A stretch of DNA of 64,000 bases from NCBI GenBank assembly GCA_039545295.1, contig BCIK01000001.1, positions 682,001 to 746,000 on the forward strand. The letters run 5' to 3'. The DNA is from Udeniomyces pyricola (Eukaryota; Basidiomycota; Tremellomycetes; Cystofilobasidiales; Mrakiaceae). Shown here in pieces: positions 50,066-61,336 of the stretch; position 1 is the stretch's first letter; every line of letters starts with the position of its first letter. A program made the translations under genes and the position numbers. The notes beneath the pieces are model-generated. The model was not told the DNA's origin. It saw only the letters and a list, made by a program, of their open reading frames with translations, and did not search any database.

Positions 50066-52077
50066 ATGGCAGGTTAGTGGCTCCTCTCGGGCGTATGATG
50101 GCGCGAGCTTCTTGTTTGCTTGGATGACGCTGTTCCGTTGAGCTCATGTCATCGTCTCCTCGCTTTGTCCGCTTGTTCGTTCGTTGGTGCTCTGCTGTCC
50201 TTTCCCCCTTGCATACTTGACCTCTCAACGATTGACCTCACTGCCTTAGCCATCTACACCGTCTTTACGTCGCCCTACCATCCTCCTATCCCGGATCACC
50301 TTCCAACGCTTGTCGTCACGCCGCATGGTCAGTGTGACGTGGAATAAAGCCCCCTCTTCTCTTGAGACGACGTGGTCTTCCTTTCTCGCAACTTGGCTCA
50401 TCGACGCGCCTTTCTTCGTGTTCACCCATGTTCCTGTTTCGTTCCTCCCCCTCTCTCGTCCTTGTTACTCGTATCCTTCTTGGGGTTTAAATTCCATAGG
50501 TCAGCCGACACATGTCTTGTATTCGTACTTACACACTGACTTCGTGAGTGAGCCAACTTACTTCGCTCGTCCATGCTTCCCTCCTTCACCTGACCTGAGT
50601 TGGTCACGAGGCTCGACCGACCAGTCATCCCTTCCCCTTTTCTCTTCCTCGCCGCACTGCACCCGATCGGCAGCTCTCTTGTAACTCTTCACCCGGCTCC
50701 TTGCATTTGGAGCTAGAGTACAGCCTGGCCGGCGAAAGATCTTAGATAAGAACCATCGTACTTACCGCGCGCGCTTATCTGTACTCACTCACTCTGTAGA
50801 ACAAGACCAACTACCTCCTAACGCCTTCCCCTCAAGGCGACCTCTGCGTAGCGAAACTCTTTCCCCCATCCCGCTCTTCGACCGGAGCATCGTCTGATCC
50901 GGGTCACTCCTCTCGCGACAAGAAAGCTGTTCGATGTGAAGCTTCGCGGGATCTCAAGTGGTCCATCGAGAACACAGGCGTGCGGAGTCCCATTTACAAG
51001 ATCGTCAACCACGACGACACGCCTCTGTACCAAATCTCTAAGCCCAACCCTAACGCCGACTTTTGGACCATGTTCTACTTTGCTTACGCTGGACACCAAA
51101 TTCCTCCGAGGAGAGCTGAGGTTGGTGGCTCAAGCCTGCAAAACATCCAGCTACATGAGTTAGCAGCCTGCTGGATATGGGTGACTGACTCGTGCTTGCA
51201 CCTTCCTTGCCCTGATGACTGGATATCGCATATATTACCTTTTTTTTTCCTCGAATTAGTTTGGCAAGATCCAAAAGAACCCTCCCGAAAAGGGTGGTGG
51301 AACCCGAATCACCATCACCGGCAAGACAGAGGATGAGAAGCGGGTTTGGCAAACGTTGGGCGAGGGTAACGAAGACTGCGTTGAATGGGTGGTGTGCTGT
51401 GCTGCCTTGAACTTACTTGAGTGAGTCATACTGATGCTCTCGCTTGGTTGTGTCATGTGCGATAGAACGTGGGTTGTTATGCTCACCTTGCTTCCATTCG
51501 CGATGTCCCCTCCATCAGCGACGAAATCCTCAAGGCCGCAGGGGTGTCTACTCGGCCTGCCCAGGCCGCACCCCCTCCAGCCACTGGCATCGCATCCTCT
51601 TCCCAATCTTACCGTGGGCAGTCTCCTGCCATGGCACAGCCTCCGTCTCGACCCGGTCAGGCGCCTCCAGCACCTTCCCCTCGACTCGCCAACGCCGCAC
51701 CCCAGCAACTGCGCGACAACGGACCCGTCTCGGCCTCGCGTCCTAACCCAAGTCGGATGGGCTCGGGTAGCAGTTCTTCTTCACGTGCTCCGGCAGGAGG
51801 CTCGCATCTTAGACCCCAGCAACCACCGCACATGAATTCTGGCCAGTCGGGCCACTCGACCGGCAGCATTCCTCAACAACAGCATAACCCGCATCATCAA
51901 CAGTCGCACCAAGGAATGCCACCTATGGGTCAGGATCCTCGAGTTCGTGGTCAGCAGCCTCCCCCTAATGCGGCTTACGATCCAAGATACGGCCCTCCTG
52001 CCGGCCAGCAGCAAGGCCGACCAATGCCTGCGGGCTACGCCCCACACTCTCAGCAGCAGGGCCCAGGGCGGTTCTAG
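50066..52077 (+). CDS. Conserved-looking protein with Q/P-rich tail
   Basis: Five exons (50066-50072, 50500-50543, 50800-51120, 51260-51391, 51466-52077) give 371 residues. The first exon is ATG GCA G only; it joins in phase to a 44-nt exon giving MAGQPTHVLYSYLHTDF. The folded part (about 1-190) contains GDLCVAKLFPPS, DLKWSIENTGV, SPIYKIVNHDDTPLYQIS, ADFWTMFYFAYAGHQIPPRR, FGKIQKNPP, GTRITITGK and EGNEDCVEWV. That looks like a compact beta-rich domain recalling fungal tubby-C-terminal-like proteins. This resemblance is from memory of motif style and is not proven. The last 180 residues are disordered and rich in Gln, Pro, Ser, His and Gly. The donor GTGTGC at 51392 was picked by phase; the conserved block continues NVGCYAHLASI. 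Confidence 0.78.
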
Positions 52078-52963
52078 ACAATTTGCCCTATCATCGCTTA
52101 TACGCTTGCCCGTAGTCACTCTGCTTTCTGCTACTCTTTCATCCTCTCTTGAACCCCTCTCTGTCCACTCTTCCTTGTTGCTTGCACGTCGGTTATATCT
52201 TCCGCCCTTATCCTTGTTCTCTTTATCAGCCTCTTGCGTGCTCTTTTTGCCCCCNCCCCCCCCCCCCCCCTTTTCACGGACTTATGCTCTTTTGTCTGTT
52301 CTATGGCTATCATGACTGCATCTGTACCTTGCTCCATTTTTCCTTGAAATGCTTGCTTGGCGTCCTTTTTCTTATTGCCCTGCGTCAAATTCCAATTTGT
52401 GACACTATGGCGGATCCTTGCAGCGTGCGAGTAGGTCTTCGGTTTCTCTATAATTTGATATCTCGCTCTTTGGTGAAATACTCGTTTCACTTTCGCGTCT
52501 CTGCTAGCTCGGCCTATCCATGTTCTTGAGATAAGTATATCATGAGAGGAACGTGCAGTCGCGTGCAATCGAAGAAGGCGCCGGTTATGGTGAAGGTGGC
52601 TTGGATTCGATATTCGGAAGAGGCCGTGCTGTCGTTTCCCAAGACAACACTTCCCACTCCGCCCGTACTCTTATCCATCCTCGTCCTTCCCGGACGCGAC
52701 TCTCCCCGACTGATCCCTCGACGCTCGTAGAAATTCTTTTGAATTGCAGTTGTTCCTTCTTGATCTCGACATCACGTGCACGATACCACGGCCACCCATC
52801 AGTTTCGACATCATCGACTCGCCATAGGGACTACCCACACCCATCCCTCCTCCACCCTTCACGTCGTTCCTGCACCTGCATCCCCATCGCCAACTCCTAC
52901 CCACAAGACTTTCGGTTTCTTCCTTATCGTACACACACCTCAGCTCGTTCACCTGTCTCAGAT
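52078..52963. promoter_or_regulatory. Spacer upstream of the SLC35C2-like gene
   Basis: Holds the 3' end of the preceding gene, a poly-C run with an N at 52255 (about 52251-52270), and the putative 5' leader of the transporter. The transporter frame is open upstream to about 52553 but has no ATG in it before 52964. Confidence 0.5.
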
Positions 52964-55900
52964 ATGGACGTCTCTCCGAAAACCGTTCTTCCGCTCGAGC
53001 TGCCAACTGGTCTGCATCATCCTCACACCGACACTTCCCTACCATCAAGTCACATCGGACCAGTCACCGCCTCGAGCACGTCTTCTTATGCACCCGCCAC
53101 ACTCGCACGTAAGGATACCGATCCTTTGAGGCACTTGACAGATGAATCAACACATCGGCATCCGAGTGGGGAGAAGAGGGCTAGCTTGAGCGGGAGTGAG
53201 GATGGTGATTGGGATGAATGGGACGACGGTCCCGCCTCTAATGGTGTTGGTAGCGCGTCTCGAAAGGAAGGGTATAGAGATCACGAGAGTGATGATGAGA
53301 TGAAAGAGCTGGAGGTTGAGCTGAGGAGGAACGAGATTGGAGGCCTGTCGAGAGACGAAACCGCGGATGCCACCCATACATCTGGGGGCGAGGGGTCCGA
53401 AGCGATGCGGAAACGAGTCTACTGGCGACACGTCGGGATCACGGCCATATTCGTCGCGTTATGGTGAGTGTGCTAGACCGTTGAGATCGGCGTAGGATTG
53501 GAGAGGTTCGACTCGAGCAATCGGGCTGCAATGCGGATTGCCATCTAACTTCAATCTTTGAACCGCCTGCGCCCAGGTATGCCTTCTCGACATGCATCTC
53601 GGTTAGTTGAGACACCTCGCCCGCGTACAGACAATCTCTCAAAAAATAAAAAAAATGCGCTGGGTCGGGTTACTCACCAGTTTCTCTCGGTTCCTTTCCC
53701 CTCTGGCTAGCTCTACAACAAGTGGATCTTTGGTGTTAGTTATCTATCATTTGGCCCTGCAGGCTGCGGTGTTATGCGTCACGCATCACTGACTCTTACC
53801 CCGATCCCTTGATCTTTTAGCCCAAATACTTCGGATTCCCCTTCCCCATGTTCATGACATTTTGTCAGATGTATGCTTCTCGTCTCCATACTCAGCTCTT
53901 GTTGCGATTAGTGTTGAACCGAGCTCATCCGGTCGTTTGCACGTTCATATGGCTTGACAGGATCATCCAATTCACTCTCTCAGCTATTGTTCGGTACTCT
54001 ATGCCGGACAAGTTCAAGCCGCTGTATAACCCTAGTGTCAGGGATGTCGGGTAAGTACATCCCACTTGTTGGGCAGCACCTTTCCTCAATCTCTTCCTGC
54101 TCTCGTGCTTACTCTCATTGATGCCACGGCTGCTTTCTAGACTTCGAGTGACGCCTACTGGTAAATTAGGGTCTCCTGATTTCTACTATGAAGGAACGCT
54201 AGTATTGATGACTAATAACAACGTGCAGGTATATCCACGGCTCTCGATATTGGGCTTTCAAACCTGAGTCTGCAGACTATCAGCCTCTCGCTTTACAGTA
54301 TGTCCGTCCTCGATTCGCATCGTCACTAAGAGCAATTTGCTGACAGTCGGCTTGGTATCATCTTGCACCCCTCACAGCAATGTGCAAATCCTCCGTTCGT
54401 CCGATCACCTTATCCTCTCTTGCGGTTCCTTCTTCAGCGTTTCAACCTCAACCTGGGGCAATTCCATCTTTCTTGAACTTACATATCTGCTCATACTCTC
54501 CCTTTCAGACTTTGATTTTCGTTCTCATTTTTGCATTCCTGTTCCGTCTCGAGGCGTATTCGCTCAAGCTCATCGGTGTCATCACGCTCATCTCGGCGGG
54601 TGTCTTTCTCATGAGTTTCACCTCGGTCTCAGCGTCCCTGCCAGGGATGCTCATGGTCTTTTCGGCTAGCGCGTTGGGCGGATTAAGATGGGCGTTGACG
54701 CATAGCCTCATGCTGAAACCCGAACTTGGCATGTCTAACCCGGTAAATCTTCTCGTTTCTCGGCGGTCGCGTCAAGGTATATAGAAAAATTCCAACTCAA
54801 GCTAACTCTGACTCGCTGCTTTTATCAGTTTGCCACCATCTTCTGGATCACCCCGATCATGGCCGTCACGCTAGCGATAGTCTCGTCGGTCCCTGTCTCT
54901 TTTCCTCTCTATCTCAGAATAGAGTTCAAGACAGCGCCCATCCTCATGTGTGGTGCAAGGGGCAATGACTGATTTCTCCGGCCTATGTTGCCTCAATCCC
55001 GGATTCTTCCAGCATGATCGAGGATGGCTGGTTCACCGTGTTTGGGTCCGAATTCTTCTCCTCGGAACGCATTGTGTCGACCATTGGGTACACCCTTATT
55101 CCAGGTTTCCTTGCGTTTTCTATGGTGACTTCGGAGTACTAGTGCGTAGTCCTGTCCTTTGCATCACAGTCGCAGTTCATCAGGCGCACGCGGCCTTTAG
55201 GTCCGCAGTGACTCAAGAAAAAAAAAAACCTTTCCCTCTGTTCGCATACACTCCATCAGCATCATGCAACGGGCTGGCATCGTCCCTCTCTCCGTTGCGG
55301 GTGTGTTCAAGGAGGTCACGACTATCTCGATCGCGTCCTGGATCTTTGGCGACGAGATCACTCCGATCAAGTTTGCTGGTTTGGCTGTCACGATGCTCGG
55401 TGTGTAGTTTTAGAGCTCTCTTTTCTTTCTCTCGTCTGGTCGCGTATGACCACGGAGGACTAGTTCGCTGATTGACCATTTCGTGTTGGTCTGGTTTGCG
55501 ACGTTCACATCTACTTTAGGTATCATCATCTTCTCTCACCATAAGTACACGAAATCTATCAAGGGGGAAGACGGCCATGGTCACAGTCACGGCGGTCCTA
55601 GCTCGTCGTCGTATAACGAAGAAGAACACCTTCCATTGACGTCGATGCGGGCCCGAGAGGACATTGGGTATGGAGGCCGTCGGGAGAGCAGCTTCTTGGA
55701 TCGCTTCAGGGTAAGGCTAAGAGCCCTTTTCTTCTTCTCCTTCTTCTTCTTCTTCTTCTTGGTCCGAGATTCCCTATCTTTCCCTGAGTGTCTTGCTTCT
55801 GGGCTAGTGAGGTGAACCTTGAGGCTTATTCAAACTAACGTTTCTCTGTCTTCCGTTGCTCATCACCCACGCCCTGGCTCTAGTCTCGTCGGGGTGAACC

Positions 55901-55976
55901 CCAGGCGCCGCCGCACACGCGAGCTTATGAACCCATCATGCTCGAGGACGAATCCAATCGACAAGCTAACCATTAA
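52964..55976 (+). CDS. SLC35C2-like nucleotide-sugar/triose-phosphate transporter
   Basis: A drug/metabolite-superfamily transporter of the TPT/SLC35 type, probably in Golgi or ER membranes. Fourteen exons give 545 residues: 52964-53463, 53577-53601, 53711-53734, 53821-53870, 53961-54050, 54141-54160, 54239-54307, 54378-54394, 54509-54742, 54829-54884, 55013-55141, 55260-55399, 55520-55710 and 55884-55976. The first 160 residues are acidic and soluble. Family motifs are WYAFSTCISLYNKWIF, GFPFPMFMTFCQM, TALDIGLSNLSLQTISLSLY, MCKSS, ASALGGLRWALTHSLML, FATIFWITPIM, GVFKEVTTISIASWIFGDEI and a final span before a His-rich tail. Many exons are tiny (17, 20, 24, 25 nt). The closest known group is SLC35C2, related to the GDP-fucose transporter SLC35C1, but the substrate is not certain. 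The donor at 54885 (GTCGGT) was chosen to keep the family length. Confidence 0.88.
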
Positions 55977-56560
55977 ACAACACACCGAATAAGCCCCTGA
56001 CACGCACGTCACGACTCTATCCTTGGCTCTGTATTTCATTTGCTTGAGGCCGCATCGTCTCTTTTGTGTGATAGCTAGTAGTCGGTAGACACTTAGTAGC
56101 CTTCTATTTTGAATTCTTCAGGTGGGGTGGGAAGTGGAGGCGAGGTGGACCGTCTGGTTGACAATTTGTTTCGTTCGTATAGATGATGGAGTGCAGTCGG
56201 ACGGAGGAGATGGGAGAGAGAGGCATTAAAAGGTCGTGATGATTGAAAAGAGACAGCAAAGACGTATACGTAAGAAGCGTGGGAGTCGAAGCGTATGACT
56301 GGTGGAATGACGACGCGACGAGTCATGAAACGAAATGCAGACAGAGTGAGGAGAAAAGTAAAAATAACTCGTGAAGGGAGGTAGGCGGATGAAACAAAAA
56401 AAAAAGTGGAAGAAACAAAAAGAAAGCAGACAAGGATTTAAGTCGCTACAACGAGATGTGAGCGGTTCTCGTCAGTCCGGCCCCTTTTTTCCTTCCTTCT
56501 CACTCCAGCAGAAAGCTGTCGGTGATGTGTAGCTACGAGGCAAACCGGCGTGGCTCGACC
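55977..56560. other. Convergent intergenic region, transporter / SPC24
   Basis: A 584-bp 3' spacer with a short A-rich run (56397-56405). No gene is supported. Confidence 0.6.
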
Positions 56561-57711
56561 TCAATCGTCCTCACAATGGGCGAGACTCCAGAGCCGATCA
56601 GCAAATTCGACGCGTCTCAGCTCGGCTTCACGCTCCGTCTCGTTCCCCGCCAGTGGAATGGGAACGCTCTGAACGTTGGGATGGTTTGGGTCGTCGTTGC
56701 GGACGAGGATCTTGGGGGGATCAGGAGAGGGACCCGATGAACGAAGGAGAGTGAAGCCGAGAGCGGTGCTGAGGCGGAGTCGGATACTGATCAAGAGTCA
56801 GGTGGACGGAGGAAAGGGAATCAGGGTCAATACGTCAGCTTGAAAACCAGATAGGATGAAGTGATTAGGGTCTTCTAGGGTGAGAATTTGATGATGTTCG
56901 AAAGAAGAGGAGAAAAGGACAATGGGGGCAAGCCTTAAACTCTACAAGGCCAGAATGAAAGAAGAATCACTTACGCTTCACCATCCAGCTCATCCGTTCC
57001 ACCTCCACCCGTACTCGGCAAGACGCCCCTTTCCCATTCCTCTCGCTCCCGAATTAACTCCTCGACCTCTTCTCGAAGTCCTTCGATCTCCTTCTCGGTC
57101 TTGGCGGCGCGCGATTGACGTTCGTTGATGATCTTGCCGAGCGAGAACTTTTGGGTGTCGAGCTGCTGAAGGTGTGTTTGGTGTTGGGCTTCGGATGGAT
57201 GCGAAGGCGGACGGGTCGAGAGTGAAACCGAGTGGTGGAGCTTTTTGGTGAGAGCTGAGGAAAGAGAAGATATAGAGAGAAAGAGAGAGAGGGGGAAAGG
57301 ATTGTGAGGATAGCTTGAGCATGCAAGGGATTTCGAGTCGAACCATCGGCGTGAGGCGATTGTTTACGTTTCCCAACAGGACGATCATGTCTCTCTCTCC
57401 CTTGTCTCTAACGACCGTTTTCGAAAAGAAAAGAAAAACTCACGAACCTCTTAATTCGAGTTGGAGCGTATCGATCTCTTTGTCACGTTCGTCTTGCCGG
57501 TTGTTCATGACGCTGTCCGTTTCGCGAACGAACTCGAGGTCGGGGCCGGTGGTGATGAGAGGGATGACATTCTGAAGGATAGGACTGAAAAGAGAGGGAG
57601 CGCGAGAAAGAGGAAAGAAGCAATGAAAGAGGATAAGGGTCAAGCGAGAAAAGGTTTCAAGGGGGTCCTTTGGGGCTAGGACTAACATGGGCTCTGTCCA
57701 TGATTCGGCCA
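56561..57711 (-). CDS. SPC24: Kinetochore Ndc80-complex subunit Spc24
   Basis: Spc24 is the centromere-proximal subunit of the Ndc80 complex, pairing with Spc25 to bind the Mis12 complex and CENP-T. Four exons (57711-57686, 57584-57448, 57254-56975, 56786-56561) give 222 residues. The short N-terminus contains IPILQNVIPLITTGPDLEFV. A long coiled coil follows (about 30-140), including FSLGKIINERQSRAAKTEKE and IEGLREEVEELIREREEWER. The C-terminal globular domain (about 148-222) has the expected pattern: LRLSTALGFTLL, then KILVRNDD and VQSVPIPL, and ends ADRLWSLAHCEDD. The start ATG 57711 was chosen because its reading frame joins in phase to exon 2; the overlapping longer frame upstream has no ATG. 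Confidence 0.88.
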
Positions 57712-58136
57712 TGGTCGAGAATGGGTTGAAGGAAGTCAAGGAGGTGGGATGGAGAAGACGCGCTCGAGATTGGGCCGAGGAGGGAGGACGTGACGCGTTT
57801 GGATGAGACTGGACGAGATGCGATAGGTCGCGCCGGTGTTGACACGTGTTCGATTTGAAGTTGATCGTTGATGGGTCGATCGATTGATCCGACGAGCAGG
57901 TGATCAGTTGATCAGTTGATCGATCAATCAATCAACCGTTTCCCTCAGCCAACCTCAGCCTGCTCCTGCCTGCTCCTCCCTGTCCCACGGCGGCACCCGG
58001 CTATACCCGGTCCGTTTCAGCTTGAGCTTGATAGATGCAGCATATATAATAGTATGTCTGTCTACATATCGCCTCTCCCTCTCTTCTCGTTCCCCTCTTC
58101 ACCACCGGCCCCACCCTTCCTGCCCGGCCTTGCACC
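57712..58136. promoter_or_regulatory. Divergent promoter region SPC24 / citrate synthase
   Basis: Contains a TATA-like CATATATAATAG about 90 bp before the citrate synthase ATG, a GATC/TGATCAGTTGATCAGTTGATCGATCAATCAATC palindromic cluster (about 57880-57935), and CCTGCTCCTGCC repeats. Confidence 0.55.
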
Positions 58137-60717
58137 ATGTACCCTCAACTTACCATCGCACCTCGCATCTCGCCTACTGCGTTCTTCTTATCCCGCACGC
58201 TCGCTACCCAAGCGTCATGCTCCTCCTCCCCGCCTACCGTCCGCTACGAGCCTTTGTTCGACGCCATGCGATCCGCCATCCAGCTCAAACGAAAGCGCTT
58301 TCAGACCCTTGTATATCCTCTCAACTCTGTCTGACGGCCGTTGCGTTCAAGCCCGCTGAGGCGTGATTCACCCCACCGTGGGGTTCTTGAGCGTCTGCAT
58401 GTACCTGTCGCTCAACCATCATCGTCATCTTTCTTTCCACACCCATACTTTCCTCTCTCTTCCATATCCTCCATAGAAAACGAGGTACTCCGATGCGCCC
58501 ATCACACCGAGTCCTATGACTGTCTCTTCTGTCCTCTCATCTCTCCGAGGAGTTCCTGCTCTCTTGCACGAAGGATCCGCTCTGGATCCCCACACCGGCA
58601 TCACCTATCAAGGGTACAGCCTTCCCGACATGCTCAAAACCCTTCCTGGCGAGAAAATCAAAACCGAAGGCAGCTTATGGTTGCTCCTCACCGGAAAGTT
58701 GCCGACGCTCGAACAAGCAGAAGGCTTGAAGGAGCTCTTGGGGCGAAAAGAGGTCAGAAGTCTCGGCAAAGATGTAGAAAAGGTCATTGATGCGTAAGTG
58801 TCGGAGTTATATTCACGGGAATATAGTTGTATACCGCCGGCGCCCAGTGACTTGCTTGACTGATACCCCTGCGATCAGGCTACCAAGAGATATCCATCCT
58901 ATGACCCAACTTACCATTGGGACGTCTCTCTTGGGCAACGAATCAAAGTTTTCTGCGCTCTACGCTTCTTCTAGCCTCACTAAGTGCGTTTGCTTTCATC
59001 TGTCTGAGTTGATCATTTTTCTACCTTGGAGCATACAGAACAGCATTATCAACGTTCTCAGCAGCTGATTTTATTTGTTTATCTATTCATTTACTATGTT
59101 TTCTTCCGTTCGGGCCCTCTGGTCCCAGACCCGACTATTGGGAGTCAACGCTCGAAGACACACTTTCACTCATCGCCAAGCTTCCGACCCTTTCTGCCCG
59201 CATCTTTCGTAACATCTACTTTCCCGATGCAAGCCTTGACGTTCCAGAGACGGAGACCGACCTGATCGGTGAGCGGGCCATGATAAGATACCTGCGCGTC
59301 GGCGCTTCTCAAAGCGGTCACAATTTACGTCGGAAAGCTGACTTGTTGGGTATTTACGCATATCCTTTAGGACGTTACGCCTCTACCCTGACCCATCTAT
59401 TATCTTCTCAATCTTCTCAGGCACACTCCGCAGTGTTTGCTGATTACCTTCGACTGTACATCGCGCTGCATTCGGACCACGAGGGCGGGAATGTCAGCGC
59501 TCACGCAACTCATCTTGTCGGGTCGGCCCTGGGCAATCCTTTCCAAGCATATTCGTTCGTCCTCCTGATTTATTCATGGCTGTGATTAGGACGACTGGAG
59601 CTCCCCCTAATCAGCCTGGAGGCTGGTCAATTAGCTAGTTACTCAAGAGGCTGACCTGGCTGGCCTGCGCTTTTGTTTATATCTCTTTGGTGTATCGTAT
59701 TCGCCGCCATTCAAATCATTCACATGGTGATGTTGGATTGTAGAGCCGGTCTTGCTGGTCTGGCAGCACCACTCCATGGACTGGCCAATTCGGACGTCCT
59801 TCGGTTTGTGCTCGACATGCAGAAAGCCATCGGGAGCCAACCGTCCCACAACGAAATGCGGTCTTACCTCTGGGGTCACCTCAAGCAAGGTCACGTAGTT
59901 CCTGGGTCAGTACTTGGCAGTGATTTCCACATGCGTTCCATATCGGTTCGGACTTGAGCTAGCTATTTCTCCTTCCCTGTATCTCCTACCCATCCTGTGT
60001 TTGACTAGATCATTTGTAGCTGACCTTTTACCTGTTGTCTGAGCTCTTCAGATATGGTCATGCTGTCCTTCGCAAGACCGACCCTCGATTCGTCGTCCTT
60101 GCTAACTTCATGTCCGACCCCAAGCATGCCGTTGCTTTCGGCACAAGCACGGGCGCCACCGACAAAAACGTGAATTCGGGCTCACTGACGGATCTTGTCC
60201 AAACGCTCGCTCAAGTCGCTCCGGGTGTTCTACAAGAGCAAGGAAAGACCAAGAACCCGAACCCCAATGTCGACGCCATCAGCGGCGTGGGTCTCTGGCA
60301 ATTGGGCCTCGATCAGTGGCAGTACTACACGGTCATCTTTGGTATTTCTAGAGGTGAGCAATCGGAAGCTCCCGTTTATTGGTCTAGCTGTCCGGCTCGA
60401 GGGGAGGGAAATTGTCAAGGAATAAAGCACACGCTATCGTCCAAGTCTGAAACGTCCTTGCCGTTTCTCTCGCGTTTCTTCTTGGACTCGTCCCCCTCCC
60501 CTTCTACCCAGCTATCGGAGCATGCACCCAGCTTGTTTGGGACCGAGCGCTCGGACTTCCGATTGAACGCCCCAAATCCATCACTCTCAACCGCCTCGAG
60601 GAACTTGCGGGAGTCAAGACGGGGTCGTCTTCATCATCTTCGTCTAGCTCTTCCTCCTCGTCGACCGGATTCTCGGGATATGATAGAGCGGGGGCGGATC
60701 GGATCGTTGGGAGGTGA
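58137..60717 (+). CDS. Citrate synthase family enzyme (probably mitochondrial)
   Basis: Condenses acetyl-CoA (or another acyl-CoA) with oxaloacetate. Exons: 58137-58310, 58477-58793, 58879-58983, 59129-59297, 59421-59554, 59744-59905, 60052-60353 and 60512-60717, giving 522 residues. The N-terminus (TIAPRISPTAFFLSRTLATQ) looks like a mitochondrial presequence. Motifs are SLRGVPALLHEGSALDP, GITYQGYSLPDMLKTLPG, SDHEGGNVSAHATHLVGSAL, GLAAPLHGLANSDVL with the first catalytic His, VVPGYGHAVLRKTDPRF with the second, and NPNVDAISGV with the catalytic Asp. The usual NVDAHSG is NVDAISG here, and a Ser-rich extension follows the family end (LPIERPKSITLNRLEELAG). Both suggest a paralogue or a methylcitrate synthase rather than the main enzyme. 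Between 59297 and 59421 the frame is open, so the 123-nt intron is a choice based on family spacing. Confidence 0.87.
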
Positions 60718-61336
60718 TGAGTTGGGTCGGAGAAAAGGATTTGAAGGAGAGGTCGCTTGGACGAAGGAAGCTTGGAAAGGGGGGGGGGGGGGGGGGGGGG
60801 CGGCATGGTAGGTTGACCATTGAAGGTCGAGGACGGCGCTGTGAGAAATAAAGGAGCAAGATTGAGCGAGGAAAAGGAAGCATAAAGAACCAGGAAGCCG
60901 TTGTAATTCTGTTTTGTGTATATGTGTGTGTCTCAAAGGTCGCTTTAGGAAATCAGTTGTAATATGTCATGTTAGTTGTACCATTTTCAGACAAGGGAAC
61001 TCCGCCAAAGAGGAACCCCAACAACGCTGGAGAATTGCGCTGCAATAGAAAGAGGAAGGAACGATTTTTGGAGAGTGAGTCGTGAGGCACAAAGCATACA
61101 TTGGATCGAACTTGGGCTTGCTGTTGAGGTGAGGTGTGTACAGATGCATGACAAGAAGGGAAGAAGGGCGAAAAAGGAGAAGAGATGGGTGACGGCTGCC
61201 TGCAACGATCGAAGAAGACGGATACGTGCATACTACAAAATCCTAGAATCTCCCTCCCCCCCCCCCCCTTACCTACCCCCTTCCTTCTTCCTGACTAAGG
61301 ACAGCTTTCTATTAGTTTTCCCTAGATGTGATGGAT
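60718..61336. other. Convergent intergenic region, citrate synthase / UPF3
   Basis: Starts with a poly-G run of about 20 bases (60779-60800) just after the citrate synthase stop and holds a poly-C run at about 61256-61268 near the UPF3 stop. No gene is supported. Confidence 0.6.
60779..60800 (+). repeat. Poly-G homopolymer
   Basis: A run of about 20 G lies 60 bp after the citrate synthase stop codon. Confidence 0.9.

Noticed and set aside
52553..52963. In-frame extension upstream of the SLC35C2-like start
   Set aside because: The frame is open for 137 codons but has no ATG, and the sequence is not hydrophobic or family-like; treated as leader.
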